The notes beneath the pieces were generated by a model. That model searched no databases and was not told where the DNA came from. It saw only the letters and a list, made by a program, of their open reading frames with translations. Positions 1-6,501 of a DNA stretch of 10,085 nt are shown here, one piece after another (position 1 is the first letter of the stretch; each line of letters opens with the position of its first letter). This DNA comes from Flavobacteriales bacterium (lineage in GTDB: Bacteria > Bacteroidota > Bacteroidia > Flavobacteriales > Crocinitomicaceae): the NCBI GenBank assembly GCA_947375085.1, contig CANCEQ010000107.1, positions 1 through 10,085 of the forward strand, written 5' to 3'. Both the position numbers and the translations under genes were made by a program.

Positions 1-203
1 TTTACATTTTTCAATTCTTTTAAATGTTGAGAGATAGTTGGTTGTGAAAGAGGTAATTCATTCACAATATCACCACAGATACACGATTCTTTTTTTAGTA
101 AAAACTCAATGATTGCTATTCTAGCAGGATGACCAAGCGCTTTCATCAAATTTGCCATTTCGTTTTGATTTTCTGTAAAGAAATCTGATTTTGATATTCC
201 CAT
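1..203 (-). CDS. ArsR-family metal-responsive transcriptional regulator (partial, C-terminus off the left edge)
   Basis: Reading the minus strand from an ATG at 203 gives 67 residues before the window ends. They match the N-terminal half of an ArsR/SmtB winged-helix repressor. An N-terminal helix carries the family signature [14 protein letters not shown] (residues 22-35). A Cys-x-Cys pair (C41, C43, in CICGDIV) sits where classical ArsR proteins bind As(III) or Sb(III). The recognition helix follows, with the typical [13 protein letters not shown] (residues 53-65). Family members are dimeric repressors that leave DNA when metal binds. The Cys pair supports a thiolate-binding effector such as arsenite, but the rest of the protein and any transport or detoxification partners lie outside the window. 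It diverges from holB across a 155-nt gap that holds a possible operator. The family call is firm; the effector is inference. Confidence 0.88.
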   Translation of the reverse strand, partial: MGISKSDFFTENQNEMANLMKALGHPARIAIIEFLLKKESCICGDIVNELPLSQPTISQHLKELKNV

Positions 204-247
204 TGTTATACAATTTAAAGAATTAATTAGATTTTTAAATAATTCTA

Positions 248-265
248 TATTGCAATATTACGATA
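248..265. promoter_or_regulatory. Candidate ArsR-type operator (imperfect inverted repeat)
   Basis: The 18-bp sequence TATTGCAATATTACGATA matches its own reverse complement at 14 of 18 positions. It also contains most of a perfect 12-bp palindrome, ATATTGCAATAT (247-258). It lies 45-62 bp upstream of the ArsR-family start, where autoregulated ArsR/SmtB repressors usually bind AT-rich imperfect palindromes. No convincing TAnnTTTG element was found for the regulator, so the relation to a promoter is unproven. The repeat is seen in the sequence; the operator role is inferred from position and from the adjacent regulator. Confidence 0.4.
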
Positions 266-358
266 AACATTTTAATAACTTATTTAATTTTCCGAAAACT
301 TAAAATAATTTTAGATCGAATAGTAAAAGTAGGTGAATTTTATCCTTAATTTTAGACC

Positions 359-1477
359 ATGCAATTCAAAGATGTAGTCGGACAACAGGAGTTAAAAGCT
401 CATTTGATTCAAGAGATTCTTACTGATAAGGTAAGTCATGCCCAATTATTTTTGGGTAAATCTGGATATGGTGCTTTACCAATGGCACTTGCTTTTGTTC
501 AGTACCTATTTTGTGAAAACAAACAACCAAACGATAGTTGTGGCATTTGTCCATCTTGTAGAAAAACACAGGAACTCCAACATCCTGACTTGCATTTTTC
601 TTTTCCTGTTGTTCAAGCTATTAATAAAAAATCAGATGCTTTTTTACCTGATTGGAGAAAACAAATTAAAGAAAATCCTTATTTCAACCTTAATCTTTGG
701 CTAAAAAGAACCGATGAAAAAGGGAGAAAACCAATTATTGGAACAGAAGAAAGTCAGGAAATCATTAAAAAACTAAACCTTAAATCATACGAAGGTGGAT
801 ATAAAGTAATGATTATCTGGATGGCAGAGGAAATGAATCCTCAATGTTCAAATAAACTATTGAAAATTCTGGAGGAACCACCTGCTAAAACACTTTTCAT
901 TTTAGTGTGTGAAAATCAAGAATATATTCTTCAAACGATTCTTTCAAGAACACAATTAGTTAAAATTCCTCGTCTACATATCGATGATTTGGCTATTCAT
1001 CTTCAACATAATTACAAATTATCAAAAGATTCAAGTGAAAGTTTAGCTGCCCGTGTGGATGGTGACTTTTTAGAAGCCATTGAAATGTTAGGAGACAGTT
1101 TAGAGCAAGATGAGAATAGAGAATTATTTATTCAATTAATGCGTGTCTGCTATAAAAAAGATGTACTTCCAATGATGGATTGGGCTGAAAATGCGGCTGC
1201 AATTACGAAGGAGAAACAAAAAATATTTTTACGCTATTGTTTACACATGTTTAGACAAAGTATGCTTAAAAATTACACACAAGACCAATTAACTAGAGTT
1301 TCCGAAGAAGAGAATGCTTTTTTAAAGAACTTCGCAAAATTCATTACCGGAAACAACATATTAGAATTTATGAAAACGTTCAATGATGCTCATTATCATA
1401 TCGAACGAAATGCGAATCCAAAAATTTTATTTACCAATATCTGTTTTCAAGTAATGCGTTATATCCACGTTGCTTAA
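359..1477 (+). CDS. holB: DNA polymerase III subunit delta' (clamp-loader subunit)
   Basis: This 372-residue protein has the AAA+ clamp-loader fold of delta', which works with delta and DnaX to load the beta sliding clamp during replication. The N-terminal VVGQQ (6-10) opens the AAA+ module. The P-loop position (GKSGYGAL, 33-40) lacks the GKT/GKS end of a working Walker A, as expected for the non-hydrolysing delta'. A zinc module follows with C52, C61, C64 and C67. The degenerate Walker B region (KVMIIWMAEEMN, 149-160), the LKILEEPP block (168-175) and the sensor-1 LSRT (195-198) are in family order. LSRT replaces the usual SRC, but the arginine finger is kept. The ATG at 359 puts VVGQ at the normal distance from the N-terminus. 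The M20 peptidase follows after 19 nt and probably shares the transcript. DnaX was considered but would be longer with an intact P-loop. Confidence 0.9.
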   Translation: MQFKDVVGQQELKAHLIQEILTDKVSHAQLFLGKSGYGALPMALAFVQYLFCENKQPNDSCGICPSCRKTQELQHPDLHFSFPVVQAINKKSDAFLPDWRKQIKENPYFNLNLWLKRTDEKGRKPIIGTEESQEIIKKLNLKSYEGGYKVMIIWMAEEMNPQCSNKLLKILEEPPAKTLFILVCENQEYILQTILSRTQLVKIPRLHIDDLAIHLQHNYKLSKDSSESLAARVDGDFLEAIEMLGDSLEQDENRELFIQLMRVCYKKDVLPMMDWAENAAAITKEKQKIFLRYCLHMFRQSMLKNYTQDQLTRVSEEENAFLKNFAKFITGNNILEFMKTFNDAHYHIERNANPKILFTNICFQVMRYIHVA

Positions 1478-1496
1478 AACATTCAAAAACTAGAAT

Positions 1497-2885
1497 ATGC
1501 AATTAACACAAAAATTCATTCAAGAAAACAAAGAAAATTTCTTAAACGAACTTCTTGAATTATTAAAAACACCTTCTATTTCAGCAGATGCAAATTACAC
1601 AAAAGACGTTGCTCAAGCTGCTGAACAAGTTGCTAATTACTTAACAAAAGCGGGTGCTGATAAAATTGAAATCTGTACAACTGCTGGTCACCCAATTGTG
1701 TACGGTGAAAAAATAATTGATGTTAATTTACCAACCGTATTGGTTTACGGACATTATGATGTTCAACCTGCTGATCCTTTGGAATTATGGACAAGCCCTG
1801 CTTTTGAACCAGTTATAAAAAAGACTGAAATTCACCCAGAAGGAGCAATTTTTGCTCGTGGTGCTTGCGATGATAAAGGACAAATGTTTATGCATGTAAA
1901 AGCATTTGAGGCAATGATGAAAACAAATGAATTGCCTTGTAACGTTAAATTTATGATCGAAGGGGAAGAAGAAGTTGGAAGTCCAAATCTTGCCATTTTC
2001 GTGAAAGAAAACCACGAACGTTTAAAAGCGGACATAATTTTAGTTTCAGATACTGGTATGCTTTCAAATGAAACTCCATCTATTACAACTGGATTAAGAG
2101 GATTGAGTTATGTTGAAGTAGAAGTTACTGGTCCAAATCGTGACTTACATTCAGGTTTATACGGAGGTTGCGTTGCTAATCCAATCAATGTATTAACAAA
2201 AATGATTGCTTCATTACACGATGAAAATAATCACATTACCATTCCAGGATTTTACGATGATGTTGTAGAATTATCTGCTGAAGAAAGAGCTGAAATGGCA
2301 AAAGCACCATTTAGTTCAGAAGCTTATAACAAAGCATTGGATATGGATGATGTGTATGGTGAAGCTGGATATACAACACCAGAAAGAGGTTCTATTCGTC
2401 CGACATTGGATGTAAATGGAATTTGGGGTGGATATACAGGTGAAGGTGCTAAAACGGTTATTCCATCTAAAGCATTTGCTAAAATTTCAATGCGTTTGGT
2501 TCCAAATCAAACTCCAGACGAGATTACAGAATTGTTCCAAAAACATTTCGAATCAATTGCTCCAAAAGGAGTTCGTGTTAAAGTAAATCCTCACCACGGT
2601 GGTTATCCTGTTGTTACTCCAATAGATTCAATTGGATACGAATCTGCAAGTAAAGCGTATGCAACTACTTTCGGAAAAAAACCAATTCCAGTAAGAAGTG
2701 GTGGAAGTATTCCAATTATAGCAATGTTTGAAAGCGAATTAGGGCTTAAAACAGTAATGATGGGGTTTGGGTTAGATAGTGATGCAATTCACTCTCCTAA
2801 TGAACATTTAGGATTATTCAATTTCTACAAAGGAATTGAAACGATTCCTTACTTTTTCAAAAATTTCACAGAATTAATGAAATAA
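1497..2885 (+). CDS. M20-family zinc metallopeptidase (CNDP-like dipeptidase)
   Basis: The 462-residue protein is a full-length M20 dipeptidase of the carnosine dipeptidase/CNDP2-like group, which hydrolyses short peptides with two metal ions. The co-catalytic site is complete. GHYDVQP (85-91) supplies H86 and D88, RGACDDKGQ (121-129) the bridging D125, EGEEEVGS (155-162) the general base E158 and ligand E159, SDTG (184-187) the ligand D185, and IHSPNE (431-436) the ligand H432. In the dimerisation insert, DLHSG (216-220) holds the His that completes the partner active site. SGGSIP (401-406) is the usual substrate-binding loop. There is no signal peptide, so it is probably cytosolic and used in peptide catabolism. 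It lies 19 nt after holB with no promoter seen between, and a strong terminator follows. The exact substrate (carnosine, Cys-Gly, other dipeptides) cannot be read from sequence. Confidence 0.92.
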   Translation: MQLTQKFIQENKENFLNELLELLKTPSISADANYTKDVAQAAEQVANYLTKAGADKIEICTTAGHPIVYGEKIIDVNLPTVLVYGHYDVQPADPLELWTSPAFEPVIKKTEIHPEGAIFARGACDDKGQMFMHVKAFEAMMKTNELPCNVKFMIEGEEEVGSPNLAIFVKENHERLKADIILVSDTGMLSNETPSITTGLRGLSYVEVEVTGPNRDLHSGLYGGCVANPINVLTKMIASLHDENNHITIPGFYDDVVELSAEERAEMAKAPFSSEAYNKALDMDDVYGEAGYTTPERGSIRPTLDVNGIWGGYTGEGAKTVIPSKAFAKISMRLVPNQTPDEITELFQKHFESIAPKGVRVKVNPHHGGYPVVTPIDSIGYESASKAYATTFGKKPIPVRSGGSIPIIAMFESELGLKTVMMGFGLDSDAIHSPNEHLGLFNFYKGIETIPYFFKNFTELMK

Positions 2886-2889
2886 ATTG

Positions 2890-2921
2890 AAAGCCTCCAC
2901 TTTAAAAATGGGGGCTTTTTT
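2890..2921 (+). terminator. Intrinsic terminator after the holB-M20 transcript
   Basis: AAAGCCTCCA (2890-2899) pairs with TGGGGGCTTT (2909-2918) across a 9-nt loop, giving ten base pairs including one G-U. The 3' arm runs into six T residues (2916-2921). The hairpin starts five bases after the M20 stop codon, and it is the only GC-rich hairpin with a T-tract noticed in an intergenic region of this window. Confidence 0.85.
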
Positions 2922-3030
2922 GTTTATCTATCTAGATTTAAAAAAATTAAACACAAAAGATCAGCACAGCTGATTACACAAAAGAAAGCATCAAAAGAAT
3001 CATAAAAGTTAAAATTAAGTTGGTGAAAGA

Positions 3031-3045
3031 AACTGCTTTGCAGTT
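3031..3045. repeat. Inverted repeat next to a candidate promoter
   Basis: AACTGC (3031-3036) and GCAGTT (3040-3045) form a perfect 6-bp inverted repeat around TTT. The right arm overlaps the TTG of the candidate -33 box at 3044-3046. A second pairing is possible between GAAAGAAACT (3025-3034) and AGTTTCATTC (3051-3060), 9 of 10 positions complementary, and it would compete for the AACT bases. It could be an operator or a small RNA structure; nothing in the sequence decides which. Confidence 0.4.
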
Positions 3046-3072
3046 GAAGAAGTTTCATTCGTCATACATTTA
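3044..3072 (+). promoter_or_regulatory. Candidate Bacteroidota-type promoter for the LEA lipoprotein gene
   Basis: TTG at 3044-3046 is followed after 18 nt by TACATTTA (3065-3072), which matches 7 of 8 positions of the TAnnTTTG -7 element. The gene's ATG lies 15 nt further on, giving a short leader. The preceding strong terminator means the lipoprotein pair needs its own promoter, and this is the best match in the 200-nt gap. Confidence 0.4.
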
Positions 3073-3087
3073 AATAAACATAATTTG

Positions 3088-3567
3088 ATGAGAAAAATAA
3101 TATACAGTTTATTTATACTTCTATCTTTCAGTTCATGCATTGAGATTCAAGATGTTGAATTCAAAGGAATGGACGGTGTGAAAATGGAACGAGTGGAAAA
3201 TAAAAAATTAGCGCTGAAATTGGGAGTTAAAATTGAAAATCCAAATTTCTTTTCTATTAAAGTAAAACCCTCGGTAGTGGACGTTTTCGTGAATGATGAG
3301 TTAATTGGAAAAGCCTATTTAGATGAGAGTATCAAACTCATTCGTAAAAAAGAAGATACCTATTTTGCAAATGTCCGTATCGATTTAGAAGATGGAGCAC
3401 TTTTTAAATTTGTGAAATATGCTATGAAATTGAAAGTTCAATTGAGAGTAAAAGGTATAGTGAAAGGTTCTGCTTTTGGTATACCTAAAAAAGTAGAAAT
3501 AGATCAAGTGAAAGAAATAGATGGTTCTACTTTCAAAATAGATAATTTATTGAATTTAAATAAGTAA
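3088..3567 (+). CDS. LEA type 2 family lipoprotein
   Basis: Starting at the ATG at 3088 gives 159 residues. An in-frame TTG just before it (3085) is less likely as a start. MRKIIYSLFILLSFSSC is a short lipoprotein signal peptide with C17 as the lipidated residue, so the product is probably membrane-anchored facing the periplasm, or on the outer membrane. The mature part resembles the LEA14/WHy beta-sandwich. It has a stretch of alternating hydrophobic residues before ENPN (50-53), the hallmark of this fold, then a PSVVDVFVNDELIGKA strand pair (61-76) and a late VKGIVKGSAFGIPKKVEID segment (122-139). LEA type 2 proteins are linked to stress and desiccation protection in other organisms, but the bacterial lipoprotein versions have no settled role. 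The next gene starts 3 nt after its stop, so the two are almost certainly co-translated. Confidence 0.75.
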   Translation: MRKIIYSLFILLSFSSCIEIQDVEFKGMDGVKMERVENKKLALKLGVKIENPNFFSIKVKPSVVDVFVNDELIGKAYLDESIKLIRKKEDTYFANVRIDLEDGALFKFVKYAMKLKVQLRVKGIVKGSAFGIPKKVEIDQVKEIDGSTFKIDNLLNLNK

Positions 3568-3570
3568 AAG

Positions 3571-4137
3571 ATGTTACCTAATTTTCAATTGAACGCAGAT
3601 GGACCGATTTCTAATTTATTTAAAGAAAGAGGTATAACTGATTTTAAAACAGCTTGTGAGTTCATTCAAAATTTACCAATTGGAAGAGTTTCTCCTCGAA
3701 TTGATTTTAAACAAGTATTTGAATTAGAGAAGGGGACATGTTCAACCAAACATGCCATTCTTAATCAATTAGCTGAAGAAAATGGTAATCTCGAAATTGA
3801 ATTAATGTTTGGACTTTATTTAATGAACAGTGAAACACATCCACATTTAGCTGAATTCTTCAGTGATAAACCCTATCCTGCATTACCCGAATCCAATTGT
3901 TTTTTAAGATATAAAGGCAACCGTTACGATTTCACCACTAATACAAATATTCTTGAAAAAATAGAATCTAAAATAATCCGAGAACAACGAATCGAACCAC
4001 AACAAGTAGGTGATTGGAAAGAAAAGCTACACCAAGATTTTTTAATGCGTTGGTTAAAAAGAAAACCAGAAATTGAAATTTCTTTAGAAGATATTTGGAA
4101 CGATAGAGAAAAAATTCAAGAATTGAATTTGATTTAA
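3571..4137 (+). CDS. Conserved hypothetical protein, weakly transglutaminase-like
   Basis: This 188-residue protein has no signal peptide or membrane segment and is probably cytosolic. I do not recognise a named family with confidence. The segment EKGTCSTKHAILNQLAEENG (53-72) resembles the active-site helix of the transglutaminase-like cysteine protease fold, a nucleophilic Cys (C57) followed by K-H-A and an amphipathic helix. Later, RYKGNRYDFTTN (113-124) looks like the strand carrying the catalytic Asp (D120). The His expected a few residues before that strand is not obvious; N109-C110 stand there, so the classic Cys-His-Asp triad is incomplete. The protein may be a binding-only or divergent member. 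It follows the LEA lipoprotein by 3 nt and converges with the next gene 12 nt after its stop. The gene call is firm and the fold is a tentative reading of motifs. Confidence 0.72.
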   Translation: MLPNFQLNADGPISNLFKERGITDFKTACEFIQNLPIGRVSPRIDFKQVFELEKGTCSTKHAILNQLAEENGNLEIELMFGLYLMNSETHPHLAEFFSDKPYPALPESNCFLRYKGNRYDFTTNTNILEKIESKIIREQRIEPQQVGDWKEKLHQDFLMRWLKRKPEIEISLEDIWNDREKIQELNLI

Positions 4138-4141
4138 ATTC
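4125..4141. terminator. Weak AT-only hairpin between convergent genes, possible bidirectional terminator
   Basis: GAATTT (4125-4130) and AAATTC (4136-4141) pair across a 5-nt loop, spanning the stop codon of the plus-strand gene. T-rich sequence follows on both strands. The two converging genes are only 12 nt apart, so a shared terminator is expected here, but the stem has one G-C pair and could be chance in this base composition. Confidence 0.22.
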
Positions 4142-4149
4142 TAAATTTC

Positions 4150-4749
4150 TTACTTTTTCAAAGGTTTAACCGATTTAATCGATTTCGCCATTAATTCGAT
4201 AATCATTTTCTCTGAACCTTCATCACGACTTCTGAAAACATATGTAATTCCATCAATTACTTTTTCACCATAAACGTGATACGATTTATGAGGAACACCT
4301 ACTGTATTAGAAGCTTTCGAACTACCTTTAGGCATTAATTCTTGTTCGTATAAAATGAAATCTTTCTCGTCAATGATATACTTGATTTTGTAGAAATCTA
4401 AATCTTTTAATTCTTTTTTTCTCGTTTCTACCATGTCTGTATAATCTCCCCAATCGTCGATTAACATGTGGAAATTAGAACCTACTTCAAGTTCCCATTT
4501 AAAATCGTCTTCAGCATGTGTAATTTCTGGTTTAGTAGAAGCTCCAATATTAGCTGTTTCATCCGGCAACATAATCATTGCTGGAATATCGTATTTCTTT
4601 AAGCTAAATCCTTGAAATTCGTAATAATCGTCATTTAAGACAATTCCACCGTTGCTTTGCATATCATTTTTAACGTTATCTCCACAAGAAGAAAATAAAG
4701 CAAGACAAATAACAGTGGCCAAAGGAATAAAAAGTAATCTTATTTTCAT
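4150..4749 (-). CDS. Putative lipoprotein of unknown function
   Basis: The 199-residue product starts with MKIRLLFIPLATVICLALFSSC, a clear SPII signal peptide with C22 as the lipidated residue, so it should be anchored in the inner or outer membrane. I do not recognise the mature domain. It opens with a short polar linker (CGDNVKNDMQSNGG). A mixed alpha/beta stretch follows, with aromatic-rich strands (DDYYEFQGFSLKKYDIPAMI, 40-59; FYKIKYIIDEKDFILYEQEL, 119-138; GITYVFRSRDE, 167-177) and a helical end (EKMIIELMAKSIKSVKPLKK, 180-199). No catalytic motif is visible. A perfect -7 box upstream and a 148-nt gap from the deacetylase suggest it is a single-gene unit, converging with the transglutaminase-like gene. 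Base composition is like the housekeeping genes rather than the AT-rich pair next to it. Confidence 0.8.
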   Translation of the reverse strand: MKIRLLFIPLATVICLALFSSCGDNVKNDMQSNGGIVLNDDYYEFQGFSLKKYDIPAMIMLPDETANIGASTKPEITHAEDDFKWELEVGSNFHMLIDDWGDYTDMVETRKKELKDLDFYKIKYIIDEKDFILYEQELMPKGSSKASNTVGVPHKSYHVYGEKVIDGITYVFRSRDEGSEKMIIELMAKSIKSVKPLKK

Positions 4750-4782
4750 AGCTTCAGAATGAATTTAAAGTAATGTAATTTA

Positions 4783-4790
4783 CAAATATA
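4783..4790 (-). promoter_or_regulatory. Candidate -7 element for the lipoprotein gene
   Basis: On the minus strand this reads TATATTTG, a full match to TAnnTTTG, 33 nt before the lipoprotein ATG. No TTG stands at the expected distance upstream (around 4808-4813), so the -33 half is missing or degenerate. The rest of the 148-nt gap is AT-rich, and no clear terminator for the upstream deacetylase was seen in it. Confidence 0.4.
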
Positions 4791-4897
4791 ACCGATTTTG
4801 TTTGTATTTCGTTAAATTTTAAGGGAAAGTTAGGAATTTTAAATATACCTTATTTTAAAAAACATCTTCTATTTAAACACTCTTTTCTAAAATCATT

Positions 4898-5830
4898 TCA
4901 ACCTTTGCTTTTTTCTGAAATTAACTTTTCATACAATTTTTCTATTTCTTCAATATTTGGTTCCTTTTTCATACTAAAAATTCTTTCATCTTGTGTTTTC
5001 ATCCAACGATATATCCAAGATATACCCCACTTTTTAAAGTAATAATCTTTTTGAAAATAGATAGGATCTTTTAAAGTTGATTCTAAATCAATAAAAGAAT
5101 AATTTTTGCTTTTTAATTTTTCAATCAATAATGGTAAATAATCTGCATTCAAAGTATTATCATGACATAAATAAATATGATTGATTTTACGACCATATTC
5201 TTTCAATGTAATTGAATCAAAAAATGTAAACAATTCAATTGATTTAGAAACATAATATTCACCAATTTCTTTTGATTTAACGAAGTCTTTTTGATTTAAA
5301 TAGTACTCATAAACATAATTACACATCCAATCTATACTCTCAATTGTAAAAGGGGTAATTTTATATCCTTTTGTAGTTAAAAGACTTTCTAATTGAAAGT
5401 GTTCAATACTATCTTTTCCCAAATCATTATAGGGCAATCTAAAATAAGTTAATGATTTATCATATTTTTCAGCTAATTGCTTCGTTATAATTTCACCTTT
5501 TAAAATGTCTTCTGAAAAAGTCTTTATATCTGTTTCTGAATATTTAAGGTGTTGATAGGTATGATTTCCGATTGTGATATAATCTCGTTGAATCCATTCT
5601 TCTAAAAGTTTCTTATTTTTCGAAATGGAATCTGTTTTAAAAATTTTCCCCTCGTTGATAAAGATAGTTACGGGTATCTGTAATGAGTCTAAAACCTTTA
5701 ACAATTTTGAATTATAATTATCTCTTTTATAAACTATTGTGTTTGGAACATCATCAATCGTTATTGAAACGTTTTGACTAAAAAAATGATTGCTAAATAA
5801 TAAAATAGTAACTAAAATAAATTGTTTCAT
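4898..5830 (-). CDS. Secreted polysaccharide deacetylase (NodB/carbohydrate esterase 4 type)
   Basis: This 310-residue protein begins with a Sec signal peptide (MKQFILVTILLFSNHFFS, cleavage probably before Q19), so it acts in the periplasm or outside the cell. The NodB homology domain is present with its motifs in order. SITIDDVPN (22-30) carries the Asp pair D26-D27, the second being the likely metal ligand. HTYQH (90-94) gives the two metal-binding His residues. FRLPYND (130-136) supplies R131 and Y134, D167 lies in ESIDWM, and LCHD (221-224) carries the late catalytic H223. Members remove acetyl groups from N-acetylated sugars such as peptidoglycan, chitin or poly-GlcNAc; the substrate is not readable here. 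A C-terminal tail with GISWIYRWMKT (269-279) extends past the domain. The gene is very AT-rich (about 20% GC in lines sampled by hand) and follows an equally AT-rich secreted protein by 57 nt, suggesting joint transfer and a shared transcript. Confidence 0.85.
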   Translation of the reverse strand: MKQFILVTILLFSNHFFSQNVSITIDDVPNTIVYKRDNYNSKLLKVLDSLQIPVTIFINEGKIFKTDSISKNKKLLEEWIQRDYITIGNHTYQHLKYSETDIKTFSEDILKGEIITKQLAEKYDKSLTYFRLPYNDLGKDSIEHFQLESLLTTKGYKITPFTIESIDWMCNYVYEYYLNQKDFVKSKEIGEYYVSKSIELFTFFDSITLKEYGRKINHIYLCHDNTLNADYLPLLIEKLKSKNYSFIDLESTLKDPIYFQKDYYFKKWGISWIYRWMKTQDERIFSMKKEPNIEEIEKLYEKLISEKSKG

Positions 5831-5887
5831 TTTTTATACTATAATATATAACTCTAAAAATTAAATTTCTTGAAAAAAACAGAAACT

Positions 5888-6451
5888 TTATACCACTATT
5901 TTTATAGCAGAAGTCAACGCTTTTAAATCGATATTCCATCGTTTGATAGCATCATAAAATAATGCATCGTAAGCATGATTCATTATTTTAGCAGTATAAA
6001 AATCTTTTTTTACTATTGATGGATCGCTATAATAGGTCATTATGTAATAATAAAAACCTAATGAAGATAAAATTAATTCTGTCGAAAAATTATTCTTTTT
6101 AATTTCTCCCTCTATAAAGCTTATAAATTCCTCATTTAGAATTAATTCAGGACAGTATTTAAAAATATGGTAAAAAGTAATTTTTGAACCTTTTCTAATT
6201 TCTTTTGAAGTCTTTTTGTCATATTTTAAAAATGTAGAACTCGAAAGACTACCTTTTTCAATATAAATGCTAATCAATTTTAAATTAGCAGCATACATTT
6301 GATTTCGCACTTCATTCGGTATTAATTGTTCAGTAGTAAAACTCTGATCTGTTTTTGCTATATTTTTAAATACCGATTTCAATGAATCTTCATTACTTTG
6401 TCCAAACGAAACAAATGAAGTAAAAAGTAAAATATAGGTGAATTTATGCAT
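5888..6451 (-). CDS. Secreted hypothetical protein
   Basis: I do not recognise this 187-residue protein. It starts with a Sec signal peptide (MHKFTYILLFTSFVSFG, likely cut before Q18, a common flavobacterial cleavage context). No lipobox, membrane helix or catalytic motif follows. The mature part looks mostly alpha-helical, with an amphipathic stretch at EQLIPNEVRNQMYAANLKLI (41-60) and a tyrosine-rich helix (LGFYYYIMTYYSD, 131-143). Only one Cys (C100) is present, so no disulfide. The gene has about 23-27% GC in sampled lines, well below its upstream neighbours. It lies 50 nt after the small conserved protein and 57 nt before the deacetylase. No promoter box was found just upstream, so it may be read through from the lipB operon. 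A role with the deacetylase is possible from context only. Confidence 0.75.
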   Translation of the reverse strand: MHKFTYILLFTSFVSFGQSNEDSLKSVFKNIAKTDQSFTTEQLIPNEVRNQMYAANLKLISIYIEKGSLSSSTFLKYDKKTSKEIRKGSKITFYHIFKYCPELILNEEFISFIEGEIKKNNFSTELILSSLGFYYYIMTYYSDPSIVKKDFYTAKIMNHAYDALFYDAIKRWNIDLKALTSAIKIVV

Positions 6452-6501
6452 GATTGATTTAAATTTTTAAATTAATTATTAATTAAAGTGTTAATAATAA
6501 G

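Noticed and set aside
306..356. Direct repeat of TAATTTTAGA (306-315 and 347-356) as a holB promoter or binding site
   Set aside because: Both copies match TAnnTTTG at only 7 of 8 positions, no TTG stands at the right distance, and the second copy is too close to the ATG. A 10-bp AT-rich repeat can be chance.
438..704. Alternative plus-strand frame inside holB
   Set aside because: It covers the region encoding the zinc module and AAA+ blocks of delta' in the correct frame; its product is compositionally biased and lacks motifs.
359..1477. Treating the defective Walker A of holB as an inactivating mutation
   Set aside because: Loss of the P-loop lysine and threonine is normal for delta', which does not hydrolyse ATP.
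1785..2035. Two overlapping minus-strand open frames inside the M20 gene
   Set aside because: They lie entirely within a well-conserved metallopeptidase on the other strand and encode no recognisable protein.
3085..3087. TTG as the start of the LEA lipoprotein gene
   Set aside because: The ATG immediately after it (3088) gives a normal lipoprotein signal peptide, and non-ATG starts are uncommon; the TTG adds only one residue.
6459..6490. AT-only palindromic stretch before the secreted hypothetical gene, considered as terminator or integration edge
   Set aside because: It has no G-C pairs in the stem and no T-tract, and no matching repeat was found at the other side of the AT-rich pair.
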